Notes under the pieces: model-generated | The model's input: only the letters and a program-made list of their open reading frames with translations | The model's database searches: none | What the model was told of the DNA's origin: nothing | Translations under genes and position numbers: made by a program | DNA from: Aeromonas enteropelogenes | GTDB taxonomy: Bacteria > Pseudomonadota > Gammaproteobacteria > Enterobacterales > Aeromonadaceae | Reading direction: 5' to 3' | Length of the DNA: 64,000 bases | NCBI RefSeq assembly: GCF_000819845.1 | Contig: NZ_CDCG01000037.1 | Location: 613,313 to 677,312, forward strand | Part shown: in pieces, positions 45,882 through 55,297 of the stretch | Layout of the letters: every line of letters starts with the position of its first letter | Numbering within the stretch: position 1 is the first letter of the stretch

Positions 45882-46493
45882 TCAGGCGATCTGGTAGCGC
45901 CCCGGCTTGTGGTTGAGTGTCAACACAAGATTACAGATAACGGCTGCGACGATGGAGAGCGCCAGGATCCAGGGCTGCACCACGAAGAAGGAGGTCACGA
46001 CGATGGCGCAATCCAGCCCCATCTGTAACTTGCCAGCTCGGATGCCGAAGCGATCCTGAACAAACAACGCCAGTATGTTGAAGCCGCCCAGGCTCGACTT
46101 GTGGCGAAACATGATGAGCAGCCCCATGCCGATCAGGGTGCCACCGATGAGCGCCGCATAGAGGGGCTCTATCTTGCCGATCTGCAGCACGCCGTTGAGG
46201 TGATCGGTCATGAAGGAGACCGCCGCCACCGAGGCGAAGGTGTTGAGGGTAAAGCGCGGCCCCATGCGCAGCCAGGCCAGGACGTAGAAAGGGAGGTTGA
46301 TGCAGAAGAACAGCAGACCGAAGCTGACGCCAGTCACCTGTTGCAGCAGCAGCGCCAGCCCGGCGGTGCCGCCGGTGAGCAGACCAACCTGATGGAACAG
46401 AAAGATGCCGAGGGAGACGAAGCCCACCGCAGTCAGCAGGGCCAGCACATCCTCATAGACGGGATGCGCGTTGCGAATCGAGGTGTTGTCCAT
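45882..46493 (-). CDS. YitT family inner-membrane protein
   Basis: 203 residues, about five to six hydrophobic helices, matching the YitT/DUF161 family (GFVSLGIFLFHQVGLLTGGTAGLALLL near 20-45, read in part; FRHKSSLGGFNILALFVQ near 130). Function is unknown in most members. ATG at 46493 follows ACAGG; a TTG five codons upstream is an alternative. Convergent with the peptide transporter operon and divergent from ugd. Confidence 0.8.
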   Translation of the reverse strand: MDNTSIRNAHPVYEDVLALLTAVGFVSLGIFLFHQVGLLTGGTAGLALLLQQVTGVSFGLLFFCINLPFYVLAWLRMGPRFTLNTFASVAAVSFMTDHLNGVLQIGKIEPLYAALIGGTLIGMGLLIMFRHKSSLGGFNILALFVQDRFGIRAGKLQMGLDCAIVVTSFFVVQPWILALSIVAAVICNLVLTLNHKPGRYQIA

Positions 46494-46529
46494 AACCTGT
46501 GTATCCAAGCGAAGTAATGTAAAGAGAGT

Positions 46530-46586
46530 CTGTCGCCGGCTGACCGGCTGCGAGCCTTGTTGGCAAGGCTTCGTTATGGGCGACAG
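46530..46586. repeat. nested stem-loop upstream of ugd
   Basis: CTGTCGCC (46530-46537) pairs perfectly with GGCGACAG (46579-46586), enclosing AGCCTTG-TTGG-CAAGGCT. Such a two-level structure could be an RNA leader for the YitT-side or ugd-side transcript, or a small RNA. No terminator tail is attached. Confidence 0.5.
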
Positions 46587-46597
46587 TGTCCGGCTTC

Positions 46598-46613
46598 AGT
46601 GACCCGGATCACA
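46598..46613. promoter_or_regulatory. CRP-like site
   Basis: AGTGACCCGGATCACA matches the TGTGA-N6-TCACA consensus except for one base. It is centred about 112 bases before the YitT start and 200 before ugd. Confidence 0.5.
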
Positions 46614-46805
46614 AGACGCGGCCTGAACGCACCAAAATGGTGTTCGTCAGCACAGCGTTACAATCTTTGCACCAAAACAAGACAAAGCAGTGGTAAGTCC
46701 AAACTGAATCGAGCCTGAAAAAACCGACTAAACTCACTGCCCAAAAAAACGGATCCCTTTAGAATGGATGGCTTGTCACTGCCTGCATCGAGGAGCAAAG
46801 CGCAG

Positions 46806-48167
46806 ATGAGAGTCGTCGTATTCGGGATTGGTTATGTGGGACTGGTTCAGGCCGCCGTGCTCGCCGAGATGGGCCATCAGGTCACCTGTGTGGATGTGGA
46901 CGACAGCAAGGTCGCACGCCTCAAGGAGGGGATCATCCCCATCTTCGAACCCGCGCTGGCGCCCATGGTGCAGGCCAACCATCAGGCTGGCCGCCTGCAT
47001 TTCACCACGGATGTGGCCGAAGGGGTGGCCTTTGCCGAGCTCATCTTCATCGCGGTCGGCACCCCGCCGGACGAAGACGGCTCTGCCGATCTTCAGCACG
47101 TGCTGGCGGTGGCCGGCACCATAGGCCGTCTGATGCAGGCGGGCAAGGTGGTGATCAACAAGAGCACGGTGCCGGTCGGCACGGCCGCCAGGGTACGTCA
47201 GCATATCGACGGCATCCTCAAGGAGCGGGGCGTTGTTCTGCCCATCGAGGTGGTTTCCAACCCCGAGTTTCTCAAGGAGGGGGCGGCGGTGGCCGACTGC
47301 CTGCGCCCGGATCGCATCATCATCGGCACCGACTCGGATCACGCCATGTCCCTGCTGGAGGAGCTCTACGCCCCCTTCAACCGCAACCATGATCGCATCA
47401 TCCAGATGGATGCCCGCAGCGCCGAGCTCACCAAGTACGCCGCCAACGCCATGCTGGCCACCAAGATCTCCTTCATGAACGAGATGGCCGGGCTGGCAGA
47501 GCGCCTCGGTGCCGACATCGAGGAGGTGCGCAAGGGGATCGGCGCCGACCCGCGCATCGGCTACCACTTCATCTACCCGGGCTGCGGCTACGGCGGATCC
47601 TGCTTCCCCAAGGATGTGAAAGCGCTGATCCATACCGCCAGCGAAAGTGGCTGCGACGTGCCCCTGCTGCGCTCGGTGGAGAAGGTCAATGACAGGCAGA
47701 AACACAAGCTCATCGAGCGCCTGCTTAAGCACTTTGGCAACGACCTGACGGGGCACACCTTCGCCCTCTGGGGGCTGGCCTTTAAACCCAATACCGATGA
47801 CATGCGCGAAGCGCCGAGCCGGGTGTTGATGGAGGCCATCTGGGCCGCCGGCGGCAAGGTGCAGGCGTTTGACCCCGAGGCGATGAAAGAGGCCCAGCAC
47901 CTCTACGGCCTGCGCGACGATCTGACCCTGTGCGGCACCCAGGAGGCGGCTCTCAAGGGCGCCGATGCCCTGCTCATCTGCACCGAGTGGCAACAGTTCC
48001 GTGCCCCCGACTTCGAGCTTATCAAGCGCACACTGAAACAACCCGTCATCCTCGATGGCCGCAACCTCTATGATCCGGCCCGCCTGCACCAGCGTGGCTT
48101 CATCTATTACGCCATCGGCCGCGGCGACAGCCTGGAAAAAACGCACGCGCTGGAGAAAGCACAATGA
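46806..48167 (+). CDS. ugd: UDP-glucose 6-dehydrogenase
   Basis: Oxidises UDP-glucose to UDP-glucuronate, precursor for capsule, LPS and aminoarabinose. 453 residues: NAD-binding [18 protein letters not shown] near 7-24, [14 protein letters not shown] near 150, and the catalytic cysteine in [12 protein letters not shown] near 260. Start at 46806 gives the canonical [12 protein letters not shown] terminus, with GAGGAG about 12 bases upstream. Its stop overlaps the start of the epimerase gene as ATGA. Confidence 0.95.
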   Translation: MRVVVFGIGYVGLVQAAVLAEMGHQVTCVDVDDSKVARLKEGIIPIFEPALAPMVQANHQAGRLHFTTDVAEGVAFAELIFIAVGTPPDEDGSADLQHVLAVAGTIGRLMQAGKVVINKSTVPVGTAARVRQHIDGILKERGVVLPIEVVSNPEFLKEGAAVADCLRPDRIIIGTDSDHAMSLLEELYAPFNRNHDRIIQMDARSAELTKYAANAMLATKISFMNEMAGLAERLGADIEEVRKGIGADPRIGYHFIYPGCGYGGSCFPKDVKALIHTASESGCDVPLLRSVEKVNDRQKHKLIERLLKHFGNDLTGHTFALWGLAFKPNTDDMREAPSRVLMEAIWAAGGKVQAFDPEAMKEAQHLYGLRDDLTLCGTQEAALKGADALLICTEWQQFRAPDFELIKRTLKQPVILDGRNLYDPARLHQRGFIYYAIGRGDSLEKTHALEKAQ

Positions 48168-49162
48168 AGTACCTGGTCACCGGCGCCGCCGGCTTTATCG
48201 GTTTTCATGTGGCGCAAAGGCTCTGTCACGAAGGGCATCAGGTCGTCGGCCTCGACAATCTCAATGACTACTACGAGGTGAGCCTGAAAGAGGCGCGGCT
48301 GGCGCAGCTCCTGCCGCTGTCCAGTTTTCGCTTCGAGCGCGGCGATCTGGCGGACAGGCAAGCCATCGCGGCCCTGTTCGTCCGGGAGCAGTTCGATCGG
48401 GTGATCCATCTTGGCGCCCAGGCCGGAGTACGCTACTCCCTGGACAACCCCTTCGCCTATGCCGACAGCAATCTCAACGGAACCCTCACCATCCTCGAGG
48501 GGTGCCGCCATCATGGTGTCGGGCACCTGATCTATGCCTCCTCCAGCTCGGTTTACGGCCTCAACGAACAGATGCCGTTCAAAACCTCGGATGGGGTGGA
48601 TCACCCCGTCTCCCTCTATGCGGCGAGCAAGAAAGCCAATGAGCTGATGGCCCACTCCTACTCCCACCTCTACGGTTTACCGACCACAGGGCTACGTTTC
48701 TTCACCGTCTACGGCCCCTGGGGACGCCCCGACATGGCCCTGTTCAAGTTCGTGCGCGCAATCCTGAACGATGAACCCATCGACATCTACAACCAGGGCC
48801 AGCTCAGCCGGGACTTCACCTATATCGACGACATCGTCGAGGGGGTAATACGCATCGCGGATCGTCCCCCGGTGGCGAACCCCGCCTGGCACGGGCAGAC
48901 CGAGTCGAGCTCGGCCCCCTATCGGCTGTTCAACATCGGCAACGGCAGCCCGGTACGTCTGGCCGACTTCGTGGAGGCCATCGAAACAGCCCTCGGCAAG
49001 CAGGCCATCCGCAACCTCTGCCCCATGCAGCCCGGGGATGTGCTCGCCACCTGGGCCGATACCGAGGCGCTGTTCGAAGCGACCGGCTACCGGCCGAAAG
49101 TGGAGCTGACGCAAGGGGTCACCCGTTTCGTCGAGTGGTACAAAGAGTACTACGGGGTCTGA
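48164..49162 (+). CDS. NAD-dependent epimerase, probable UDP-glucuronate 4-epimerase
   Basis: 332-residue extended short-chain dehydrogenase. NAD motif [15 protein letters not shown] at 6-20, catalytic YxxxK in [17 protein letters not shown] near 150, and [17 protein letters not shown] near 187 typical of UDP-glucuronate epimerases. Coupling to ugd (ATGA overlap) supports UDP-glucuronate as substrate, giving UDP-galacturonate; this is inference from context and family. Confidence 0.88.
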   Translation: MKYLVTGAAGFIGFHVAQRLCHEGHQVVGLDNLNDYYEVSLKEARLAQLLPLSSFRFERGDLADRQAIAALFVREQFDRVIHLGAQAGVRYSLDNPFAYADSNLNGTLTILEGCRHHGVGHLIYASSSSVYGLNEQMPFKTSDGVDHPVSLYAASKKANELMAHSYSHLYGLPTTGLRFFTVYGPWGRPDMALFKFVRAILNDEPIDIYNQGQLSRDFTYIDDIVEGVIRIADRPPVANPAWHGQTESSSAPYRLFNIGNGSPVRLADFVEAIETALGKQAIRNLCPMQPGDVLATWADTEALFEATGYRPKVELTQGVTRFVEWYKEYYGV

Positions 49163-49189
49163 GCAAGCCGCGATCTGGCCTGACAACGA

Positions 49190-49218
49190 AAAAGGGGCTG
49201 CCAATGGCAGCCCCTTTT
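49190..49218 (+). terminator. bidirectional terminator
   Basis: GGGGCTGCC (49194-49202) and GGCAGCCCC (49206-49214), loop AAT, flanked by AAAA and TTTT. Ends both the ugd operon and the convergent glycosyltransferase operon. Confidence 0.85.
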
Positions 49219-49220
49219 GT

Positions 49221-50927
49221 TTAGTTCAGGTTCCCCTCCTTGGGGCCTGGTACATAGCTAAATGGTTCTATCTCTGGCCTGAGCCCCTGACAGGCGGGCT
49301 TGATGGCCTCGGCATTGGTCAGCAGCCAGTCAGTGCGGTGACGATTGCCGAGATTCTCCATGCGCGCGGGGTCAAAACAGCGCTCCAGCAGATCGGCCGC
49401 CCCCAGCACCCAGCGTCCTGGCGCGGCAGCCACCCAGGCCGCCGCCTCGCGGGCCTGCGCATCATCCGGCATCTGGTAGCTGTAGTGTCGCAGCGGCTGG
49501 CGGGTAAACAGCAGGTGCTGCTCCTTGAAACCGGTCAGCAGCAACTCGTTGCCCGCCGGTACCCGCTCCGCTGCCAGCGCCATCACGGTTTGCGGCGTGC
49601 GCATGTCGTTGAGGCGCGTACAGATCCAGGTGGAGTAGATGAGCCAGCCACAGGCAAGGGTGGCCAGAATGGCGGTAAGCGGTGCCCGGCGCAGCAAGGC
49701 GTTGACGAGCAACAACACGCCCCCCATCACCAGCAGGGGGAGCCAGGGGGCTGGCCCCAATTCGCTCACCCGGCTGGCCAGCTTGGCACTGAACTCCAGC
49801 GCAACCGCCCCACCGAGGCAGACGATGCCCAGCAACCAGCCAAGCCCTGACAGCAGGCGGCCTGGCCAGCGCCTGGCCAGCAGGGCGGCGATGAAGGGCG
49901 CGCTCAACAGTGCCAAAGCCGGCGTGCCAGGCGTCACATAGACGCCGCGCTTGCCGGGCGAAACCGAGAAGAAGATCACCACCAGCACCAGGTAACCGAG
50001 CAGCAATATGATGCGTTTGTCCCCCCCCTGGATGGCTCTGCGCCACTCCACCACCAGCCAGGGCAGCAGCAGGGTGAGCGGCAGCCAGAACGGCGGGATC
50101 ACCGAGGTGAGGTAGTACCAGAAGGGTTTGACGTGATGCCAGGAGTTGGCATAGCGGGTCACCGTCTGGCGCAGCATGATGTTGTCCCGATACGCCTGCA
50201 GTATGGGGTCGCCGCTCTGGGCCACGGCAATCAGCATGGGCACCAGCCACAGGCCGATGGCCAGCAGCATGCACAGCGGCCCCGCCAGTCCCTTGAGCCA
50301 GTCACTGCGGGATGCCGTGCGAATTTTATCCCAATGGGTCCAGATCGCCGGGATCAGCACCAGCAGTGCCAACAGACCCACCCCCTTGGTGATGATGCCA
50401 AGGCCGGCGGCAAACCAGCCGAGCCAGTACCATCGCCAGCCCCCGTTACACAACAGGAAACGAATGAAGCTGTAGAGGCCCAGGGTGATGAAGAAGGTGA
50501 CCAGCGCATCGATCTGGGCCGTCTTGGCCTGCAGGGTGAACTGGACGGTAAAGAGCAGCAGCAAGCCGGCCAGAAAACCGACCTGGGGCGTCCACAGCCG
50601 GCGGCCCAGATCCCATACCAGCACCAGGGTCAGCAGACCCGCCAGCAATGAGGGCAGCAGAAAGGCCACCTTGATGGAGCCGGTCAGCAGATAGGCGATG
50701 GCGATCCCCCACATGAACATGGGAGGCTTGTCCGGATAAATCTCGCCGCCGCGCATCGGGAACAGCCACTGGCCGCTCTCCACCATCTCCTTGGCCACCA
50801 GGGCGAAGCGGGGTTCGTCGGCCGGCCAGGGATCGCGCAGCCCAAGTCCGGTGCCAAGCACGACCAGGGCTATCAGCAGCAGCCAGCCAAGGGAGCTCTG
50901 ATTGAGCAGGGTTCGATCATTTACCAT
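49221..50927 (-). CDS. ArnT-like glycosyltransferase family 39 membrane protein
   Basis: 568 residues, about 11-12 membrane helices. The first periplasmic loop carries the GT39/GT83 signature with acidic residues (RDPWPADEPRFALVAKEM near 30-47, PDKPPMFMW near 65). It probably transfers a sugar from an undecaprenyl-phosphate carrier to lipid A or another envelope target. Start at 50927 overlaps the upstream gene by 11 bases; ATG at 50945 is an alternative. Third gene of GT2-LAB_N-GT39. Confidence 0.85.
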   Translation of the reverse strand: MVNDRTLLNQSSLGWLLLIALVVLGTGLGLRDPWPADEPRFALVAKEMVESGQWLFPMRGGEIYPDKPPMFMWGIAIAYLLTGSIKVAFLLPSLLAGLLTLVLVWDLGRRLWTPQVGFLAGLLLLFTVQFTLQAKTAQIDALVTFFITLGLYSFIRFLLCNGGWRWYWLGWFAAGLGIITKGVGLLALLVLIPAIWTHWDKIRTASRSDWLKGLAGPLCMLLAIGLWLVPMLIAVAQSGDPILQAYRDNIMLRQTVTRYANSWHHVKPFWYYLTSVIPPFWLPLTLLLPWLVVEWRRAIQGGDKRIILLLGYLVLVVIFFSVSPGKRGVYVTPGTPALALLSAPFIAALLARRWPGRLLSGLGWLLGIVCLGGAVALEFSAKLASRVSELGPAPWLPLLVMGGVLLLVNALLRRAPLTAILATLACGWLIYSTWICTRLNDMRTPQTVMALAAERVPAGNELLLTGFKEQHLLFTRQPLRHYSYQMPDDAQAREAAAWVAAAPGRWVLGAADLLERCFDPARMENLGNRHRTDWLLTNAEAIKPACQGLRPEIEPFSYVPGPKEGNLN

Positions 50928-51279
50928 GGCGGATCTCGCTGTCATGGATGAGTTTGTCCCGCTTCCAGCCGCGATGCTGAATATCCAGATAGAGGCTGTA
51001 GAGGGCAGTAAAGGTGGGGAAGAGATTTTGCAGTACGCCGACGGAGTCCTGCTTGGGGGAGAAGAGGAAGTAGCTCAGCGTCATCAGGCTGCCGAGCACA
51101 CTCATGTACCAGAACAGGCGGGGGATCACAGGCCGACCGGCCCGCCTGGAGGCAATGAATTGCACCAGCCAGCGCCCCCCGAACATGAGTGCCCCCGTGT
51201 AGCCGATGAGCTTCCAGCCGGTCACATGCAGGCCGGTCCAATCGAGCCAGTGCAGGGGGAGCGAGAGCAAGGCGTCCAT
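50917..51279 (-). CDS. lipid-A-disaccharide synthase N-terminal-domain protein (LAB_N)
   Basis: 120 residues with about three membrane segments, matching the stand-alone LAB_N family: GWKLIGYTGALMFGGRWLVQF near 22, RLFWYMSVLGSLMTLSYFLF near 53-72, and a basic C terminus. Function unknown; commonly sits between a GT2 and a GT39 gene. Start at 51279 overlaps the stop of the GT2 gene as TGATG. Confidence 0.85.
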   Translation of the reverse strand: MDALLSLPLHWLDWTGLHVTGWKLIGYTGALMFGGRWLVQFIASRRAGRPVIPRLFWYMSVLGSLMTLSYFLFSPKQDSVGVLQNLFPTFTALYSLYLDIQHRGWKRDKLIHDSEIRHGK

Positions 51280-52019
51280 CAATCGAGCATCTCCCTTACC
51301 TCGACGACCTTGGATCGCCGCTGCAGCCACCAGACACCGACCACGTCCACCAGCCCGACCCAGAGGCGATTCCAGACCCCGTATTTGGAGACCCCCGCCT
51401 GTCTGGGCCTGTGATTGACCGGCCAGGGGGACATGCGACCGCCCTGCGCCTGGATCAGGGCCGGAATATAGCGGTGCATATGGTTGAAGCCGGGCAGACG
51501 CAGATACCAGTCGCGCCGCACCACCTTGAGTCCACAGCCGGTATCCGGGATACCGTCGCGCAGCAAGAGGTCGCGAAAGCCGTTGGCCAGTTTGGAAGAG
51601 ATCCGCTTCACCCAGTCATCGCGGCGATTGACGCGATGGCCGATGAGCCCCACCTCCTTCCGGTCTGCGGCAAAACGGCGCTTGGCCTCTTCCAGCATGG
51701 CGGGAATGTCGGCGGGATCATTCTGGCCATCCCCATCGAGCACCACCAGCCACTCGCCACGGCCATGACGCACGCCACTGAGCACCGCCATGCTCTGGCC
51801 GACGGCCCGCTCGTGACGCACCACCCGCAACCGGGGAAAACGCGTCTTCAGCTCGCACAGGATGGCGTAGCTGTCGTCTTCGCTCCCGTCATCCACGTAG
51901 ACCAATTCGTAATCGTACTTCCCGCCAAGCGCGGCATCGATTTCGCCGATAAGGGGAGCCAGATTGTCCCGTTCATCTTTGGCTGGCACGACGACTGATA
52001 CATCGATTGAATAACCCAT
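51279..52019 (-). CDS. glycosyltransferase family 2 (polyprenyl-phosphate sugar transferase-like)
   Basis: 246 residues. GT-A fold with SVVVPAKDERDNLAPLIGEI near 8-27, VYVDDGSEDDSY near 40 and the metal-binding DGDGQNDP near 93; resembles dolichol-phosphate mannose synthase/ArnC without membrane anchors. Likely charges undecaprenyl phosphate with a sugar used by the GT39 enzyme. Start at 52019 follows GGGAAG; the frame is open 17 codons further. First gene of the three-gene operon. Confidence 0.88.
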   Translation of the reverse strand: MGYSIDVSVVVPAKDERDNLAPLIGEIDAALGGKYDYELVYVDDGSEDDSYAILCELKTRFPRLRVVRHERAVGQSMAVLSGVRHGRGEWLVVLDGDGQNDPADIPAMLEEAKRRFAADRKEVGLIGHRVNRRDDWVKRISSKLANGFRDLLLRDGIPDTGCGLKVVRRDWYLRLPGFNHMHRYIPALIQAQGGRMSPWPVNHRPRQAGVSKYGVWNRLWVGLVDVVGVWWLQRRSKVVEVREMLD

Positions 52020-52375
52020 ATGAGCTTCCCGACTATAGAGAGACGCAATCAGTCCGCTTGATCGCATCATGAAAAAATGGGGATGGTAATTATCCTAAAT
52101 AAATACAGGATGTTACGTTAATGTGAAGCCAGTCTATCATCCTGGAATTGATTTATGCATCAACTAACGTAGACAAAACCATCCGTCATACCCCGAGGAT
52201 AAACTCTCTGTGTCTGCTCATGTCGGCAGGAAGGGGGTTGGCTTCCTGACATAAAGTTCCATACCGTTTTCATCTCTAACGGGCGAACACATAACCACAT
52301 GTTCCATCATCTGGCTGGCAACCTTCCTGTGTAGAACCTATATCTTCCGAATACGAAGAATATGAGGAACTCGTC
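52020..52375. other. divergent intergenic region, glycosyltransferases / lytic transglycosylase
   Basis: 356 AT-richer bases without a gene. CAGGAAG (52228-52234) and CTTCCTG (52243-52249) form a hairpin with loop GGGGTTGG, flanked by further pairing GTC/GAC. Promoters for both operons must lie here, but none is convincing by eye. Confidence 0.4.
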
Positions 52376-53224
52376 ATGCAGAGATTCGGCACCTGGGGGT
52401 GGAGTCTCCTGCTCTTGCTGATCACGGCATCGGCCCAGGCCGAATCATTTCGCCAGGCGCCCAAGGCGATGAGTGCCATCCGCCAGGGCGCAGCCATCGA
52501 GCGCAGCAACCCGAGACAAGCCATTGCCTACTATTGCAATGCCGCCAGACTGGGCAATCCGGAGGCCTATTTTCGCATCGGCCGCCTGCTGGCCCGCGGG
52601 CCACAAGGTATCCGCAGTGCCCGGCAAGCCAACGCCTATCTCGCCATGGCCATGCGCCTTGGCAACCAGCAAGCCGCTCGTTATTACAACACTCGTGTAG
52701 GCAATGCCCCCCTGGGCAACTGCGGTGTGGGCAGCGGCCCTGCCGGTGTTCCCTGGGTACAGCCCGCCACCCCCTTCGATCAGGACAAATATCTGGCCCG
52801 ACAATCTGCGAGCAAGCAGAAACTGGCCAATATGGTCCGGCAGGCCGCCGAGCGCCATCAGGTCGATCCCAAGCTGGCCCTGGCCATCGCCATCGCCGAA
52901 TCCAACCTCGACCGCTTTGCCGTCTCGCCCAAACAGGCGCAAGGGGTCATGCAACTCATCCCCGCCACCCAGCAGCGTTTCGGTGTCACCCGCCCGTTCG
53001 ATGCGGAACAAAACATCCGTGGCGCCATGGTGTACCTGAAATGGCTGGAGAAACAGTTCGGCCCGGACTGGATCAGGATCAGTGCGGCCTACAATGCCGG
53101 CGAGAAGGCGGTGGCCCGCTACGGCGGCATCCCCCCCTATCAGGAGACCCAGGATTACGTGCAGCGGGTGCTCTACTATTCAGGGCACAAGCAAACGGCT
53201 GAAACCAAGCCATCCCTACGCTGA
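52376..53224 (+). CDS. lytic transglycosylase with Sel1-like repeats
   Basis: 282 residues with a signal peptide (about 1-22, ending AQA-ESFRQ). Sel1-type alpha-repeat segments follow (about 40-100, AYYCNAARLGNPEAYFRIGRL, cited in part), then an SLT domain (about 145-260) with the catalytic Glu in AIAIAESNLDRFAVS near 180, QGVMQLIPATQQRFGV, and AAYNAGEKAVARYGGIPPY near 238. Cleaves peptidoglycan between MurNAc and GlcNAc. ATG at 52376 follows GAGGAAC. Divergent from the glycosyltransferase operon. Confidence 0.88.
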   Translation: MQRFGTWGWSLLLLLITASAQAESFRQAPKAMSAIRQGAAIERSNPRQAIAYYCNAARLGNPEAYFRIGRLLARGPQGIRSARQANAYLAMAMRLGNQQAARYYNTRVGNAPLGNCGVGSGPAGVPWVQPATPFDQDKYLARQSASKQKLANMVRQAAERHQVDPKLALAIAIAESNLDRFAVSPKQAQGVMQLIPATQQRFGVTRPFDAEQNIRGAMVYLKWLEKQFGPDWIRISAAYNAGEKAVARYGGIPPYQETQDYVQRVLYYSGHKQTAETKPSLR

Positions 53225-53536
53225 CAAGGGGTCGGCAACACATCAAAAAACCAGCCCGGTCCCACCCTATCGTCACTAACTTAAGGAAAAATTAAGACGA
53301 ATTTTCCGGGGATTTTGCCGGTCACAGCCCCATTCTGCCCTCCCCTCTATCTCACCTCGCCCACCTCTTCTTGACGGAGGATGAGCAACCGGCCGCCCGC
53401 TTTGCCCCCCCTTGTTCGTTGGTTTACAATCGACGGGTTTTTTGGAACCCGGTTGGCCTGTGCCGACCTGGCCCCACCACGACCTCAGTCTGTTGATGAA
53501 AAACATTAACTCGCTGAAAAAGAAGAGAATTAGCCA
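53225..53536. other. ettA upstream region
   Basis: 312 bases without a gene. Contains the candidate ettA promoter (53402-53430) and a leader hairpin CGGGTT/AACCCG (53434-53451). The last 30 bases are A-rich before the ettA start. Confidence 0.45.
53402..53430 (+). promoter_or_regulatory. candidate ettA promoter
   Basis: TTGCCC (53402-53407) and TACAAT (53425-53430) are separated by 17 bases; the predicted start near 53437 falls on a CGGGTT/AACCCG hairpin in the leader. Confidence 0.45.
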
Positions 53537-55204
53537 ATGGCTCAATTTATTTACACCATGAACCGGGTCGGCAAGGTAGTGCCGCCCAAGCGTCATATCC
53601 TCAAGAACATCTCCTTGAGCTTCTTCCCGGGCGCCAAGATCGGCGTCTTGGGTCTGAACGGCGCCGGTAAATCCACCCTGCTGCGCATCATGGCCGGGCT
53701 GGATACCGAGATCGAAGGGGAAGCCCGCCCGCAACCCGGCATCAAGATCGGCTACCTGCCCCAGGAACCGAAGCTGGAGCCGGAGCAAACCGTGCGCGAA
53801 GCGGTAGAAGAGGCCGTCGGCGAAGTGAAACGCGCCATGGCCCGCCTCGACGAGGTCTATGCGGCCTACGCCGATCCGGACGCCGACTTTGACAAGCTGG
53901 CCCGCGAGCAGGGCGAACTGGAAGCCATCATCCAGGCCCAGGGTGGCCACAACCTGGAAAACCAGCTGGAGCGCGCGGCCGATGCCCTGCGTCTGCCGGC
54001 ATGGGATGCCCAGATCAAGCACCTCTCCGGTGGTGAGCGTCGCCGTGTGGCCCTGTGCCGCCTGCTGCTGGAAAAGCCGGACATGCTGCTGCTGGACGAA
54101 CCGACCAACCACCTGGACGCCGAATCCGTGGCCTGGCTGGAGCGCTTCCTGCACGACTACGAGGGCACCGTCGTCGCCATCACTCACGACCGTTACTTCC
54201 TCGACAATGTAGCTGGCTGGATCCTGGAGCTGGACCGTGGCGAGGGTATCCCGTGGGAAGGCAACTACTCCTCCTGGCTGGAGCAGAAAGATGCCCGTCT
54301 GGCCCAGGAAGCGAGTGCCGAAGCCGCTCGTCGCAAGTCCATCGAGAAGGAACTGGAGTGGGTTCGCCAGAACCCGAAAGGTCGTCAGGCCAAATCCAAG
54401 GCCCGTATGGCTCGCTTCGAGGAGCTCAACACCAACGACTACCAGAAGCGCAACGAGACCAACGAGCTGTTCATTCCGCCCGGACCGCGCCTCGGCGACA
54501 AGGTGGTGGAAGTGGCCAACCTGCGCAAATCCTACGGGGATCGCGTACTGATCGACGATCTGTCGTTTGCCATTCCCAAGGGCGCCATCGTCGGCATCAT
54601 CGGCCCCAACGGTGCCGGTAAGTCGACCCTGTTCCGCATGATGTCAGGCCAGGAGCAGCCGGATTCCGGCTCCATCACCCTGGGCGATACCGTGGTGCTG
54701 GCCTCGGTCGATCAGTTCCGTGACAGCATGGATGACAAGAAGACGGTGTTCGAAGAGGTCGCCGACGGTCAGGACATCCTGCGCATCGGTAGCTACGAGT
54801 TTCCGAGCCGCGCCTACATCGGCCGCTTCAACTTCAAGGGCTCCGATCAGCAGAAGCGCGTCGGCGAGCTCTCCGGTGGTGAACGCGGTCGTCTGCACCT
54901 GGCCAAGCTGCTGCAGACCGGCGGCAACGTGCTGCTGCTCGATGAACCGACCAACGATCTGGACATCGAAACCCTGCGCGCCCTCGAGAACGCCCTGCTG
55001 GAGTTCCCGGGTTGTGCCATGGTCATCTCCCACGACCGCTGGTTCCTCGACCGGATCGCCACCCACATCCTGGACTACCAGGACGAGGGCAAGATCGAAT
55101 TCTTCGAGGGCAACTTCACCGAATACGAAGAGTGGAAGAAGAAGACCTACGGCGCCGAGGCCATCCAGCCGCACCGTGCGAAATACAAGCGTATCGCCAA
55201 GTAA
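53537..55204 (+). CDS. ettA: energy-dependent translational throttle protein EttA (ABC-F)
   Basis: Cytoplasmic ABC-F ATPase that binds the ribosomal E site and gates the first elongation step according to ADP/ATP ratio. 555 residues: two ABC domains with Walker A GLNGAGKST near 39 and GPNGAGKST near 356, signatures LSGGERRRV near 161 and LSGGERGRL near 442, and Walker B LLLDEPTNHLD and LLLDEPTNDLD. The arm insertion in domain 1 and the basic linker (about 245-310) are present; no membrane domain. Confidence 0.96.
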   Translation: MAQFIYTMNRVGKVVPPKRHILKNISLSFFPGAKIGVLGLNGAGKSTLLRIMAGLDTEIEGEARPQPGIKIGYLPQEPKLEPEQTVREAVEEAVGEVKRAMARLDEVYAAYADPDADFDKLAREQGELEAIIQAQGGHNLENQLERAADALRLPAWDAQIKHLSGGERRRVALCRLLLEKPDMLLLDEPTNHLDAESVAWLERFLHDYEGTVVAITHDRYFLDNVAGWILELDRGEGIPWEGNYSSWLEQKDARLAQEASAEAARRKSIEKELEWVRQNPKGRQAKSKARMARFEELNTNDYQKRNETNELFIPPGPRLGDKVVEVANLRKSYGDRVLIDDLSFAIPKGAIVGIIGPNGAGKSTLFRMMSGQEQPDSGSITLGDTVVLASVDQFRDSMDDKKTVFEEVADGQDILRIGSYEFPSRAYIGRFNFKGSDQQKRVGELSGGERGRLHLAKLLQTGGNVLLLDEPTNDLDIETLRALENALLEFPGCAMVISHDRWFLDRIATHILDYQDEGKIEFFEGNFTEYEEWKKKTYGAEAIQPHRAKYKRIAK

Positions 55205-55219
55205 ACCGGCAAATGCGAC

Positions 55220-55246
55220 AAGGGGAGCCTCGGCTCCCCTTTCTTG
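55220..55246 (+). terminator. ettA terminator
   Basis: AAGGGGAGCC (55220-55229) and GGCTCCCCTT (55232-55241) form a 10-bp stem with a 2-base gap, followed by TCTTG. Confidence 0.75.
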
Positions 55247-55297
55247 TGCCTTATGGCTTACAATCCAGAACGAACGACCTTGCATGGATTTTGCGAA

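Larger units (their letters stand above)
46494..46805. other. divergent region with large hairpin and CRP-like site
   Basis: 312 bases between the YitT gene and ugd. It holds a two-level stem-loop at 46530-46586 and a CRP-like site at 46598-46613. TAAACT near 46732 may be part of the ugd promoter. No small gene is seen. Confidence 0.5.
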
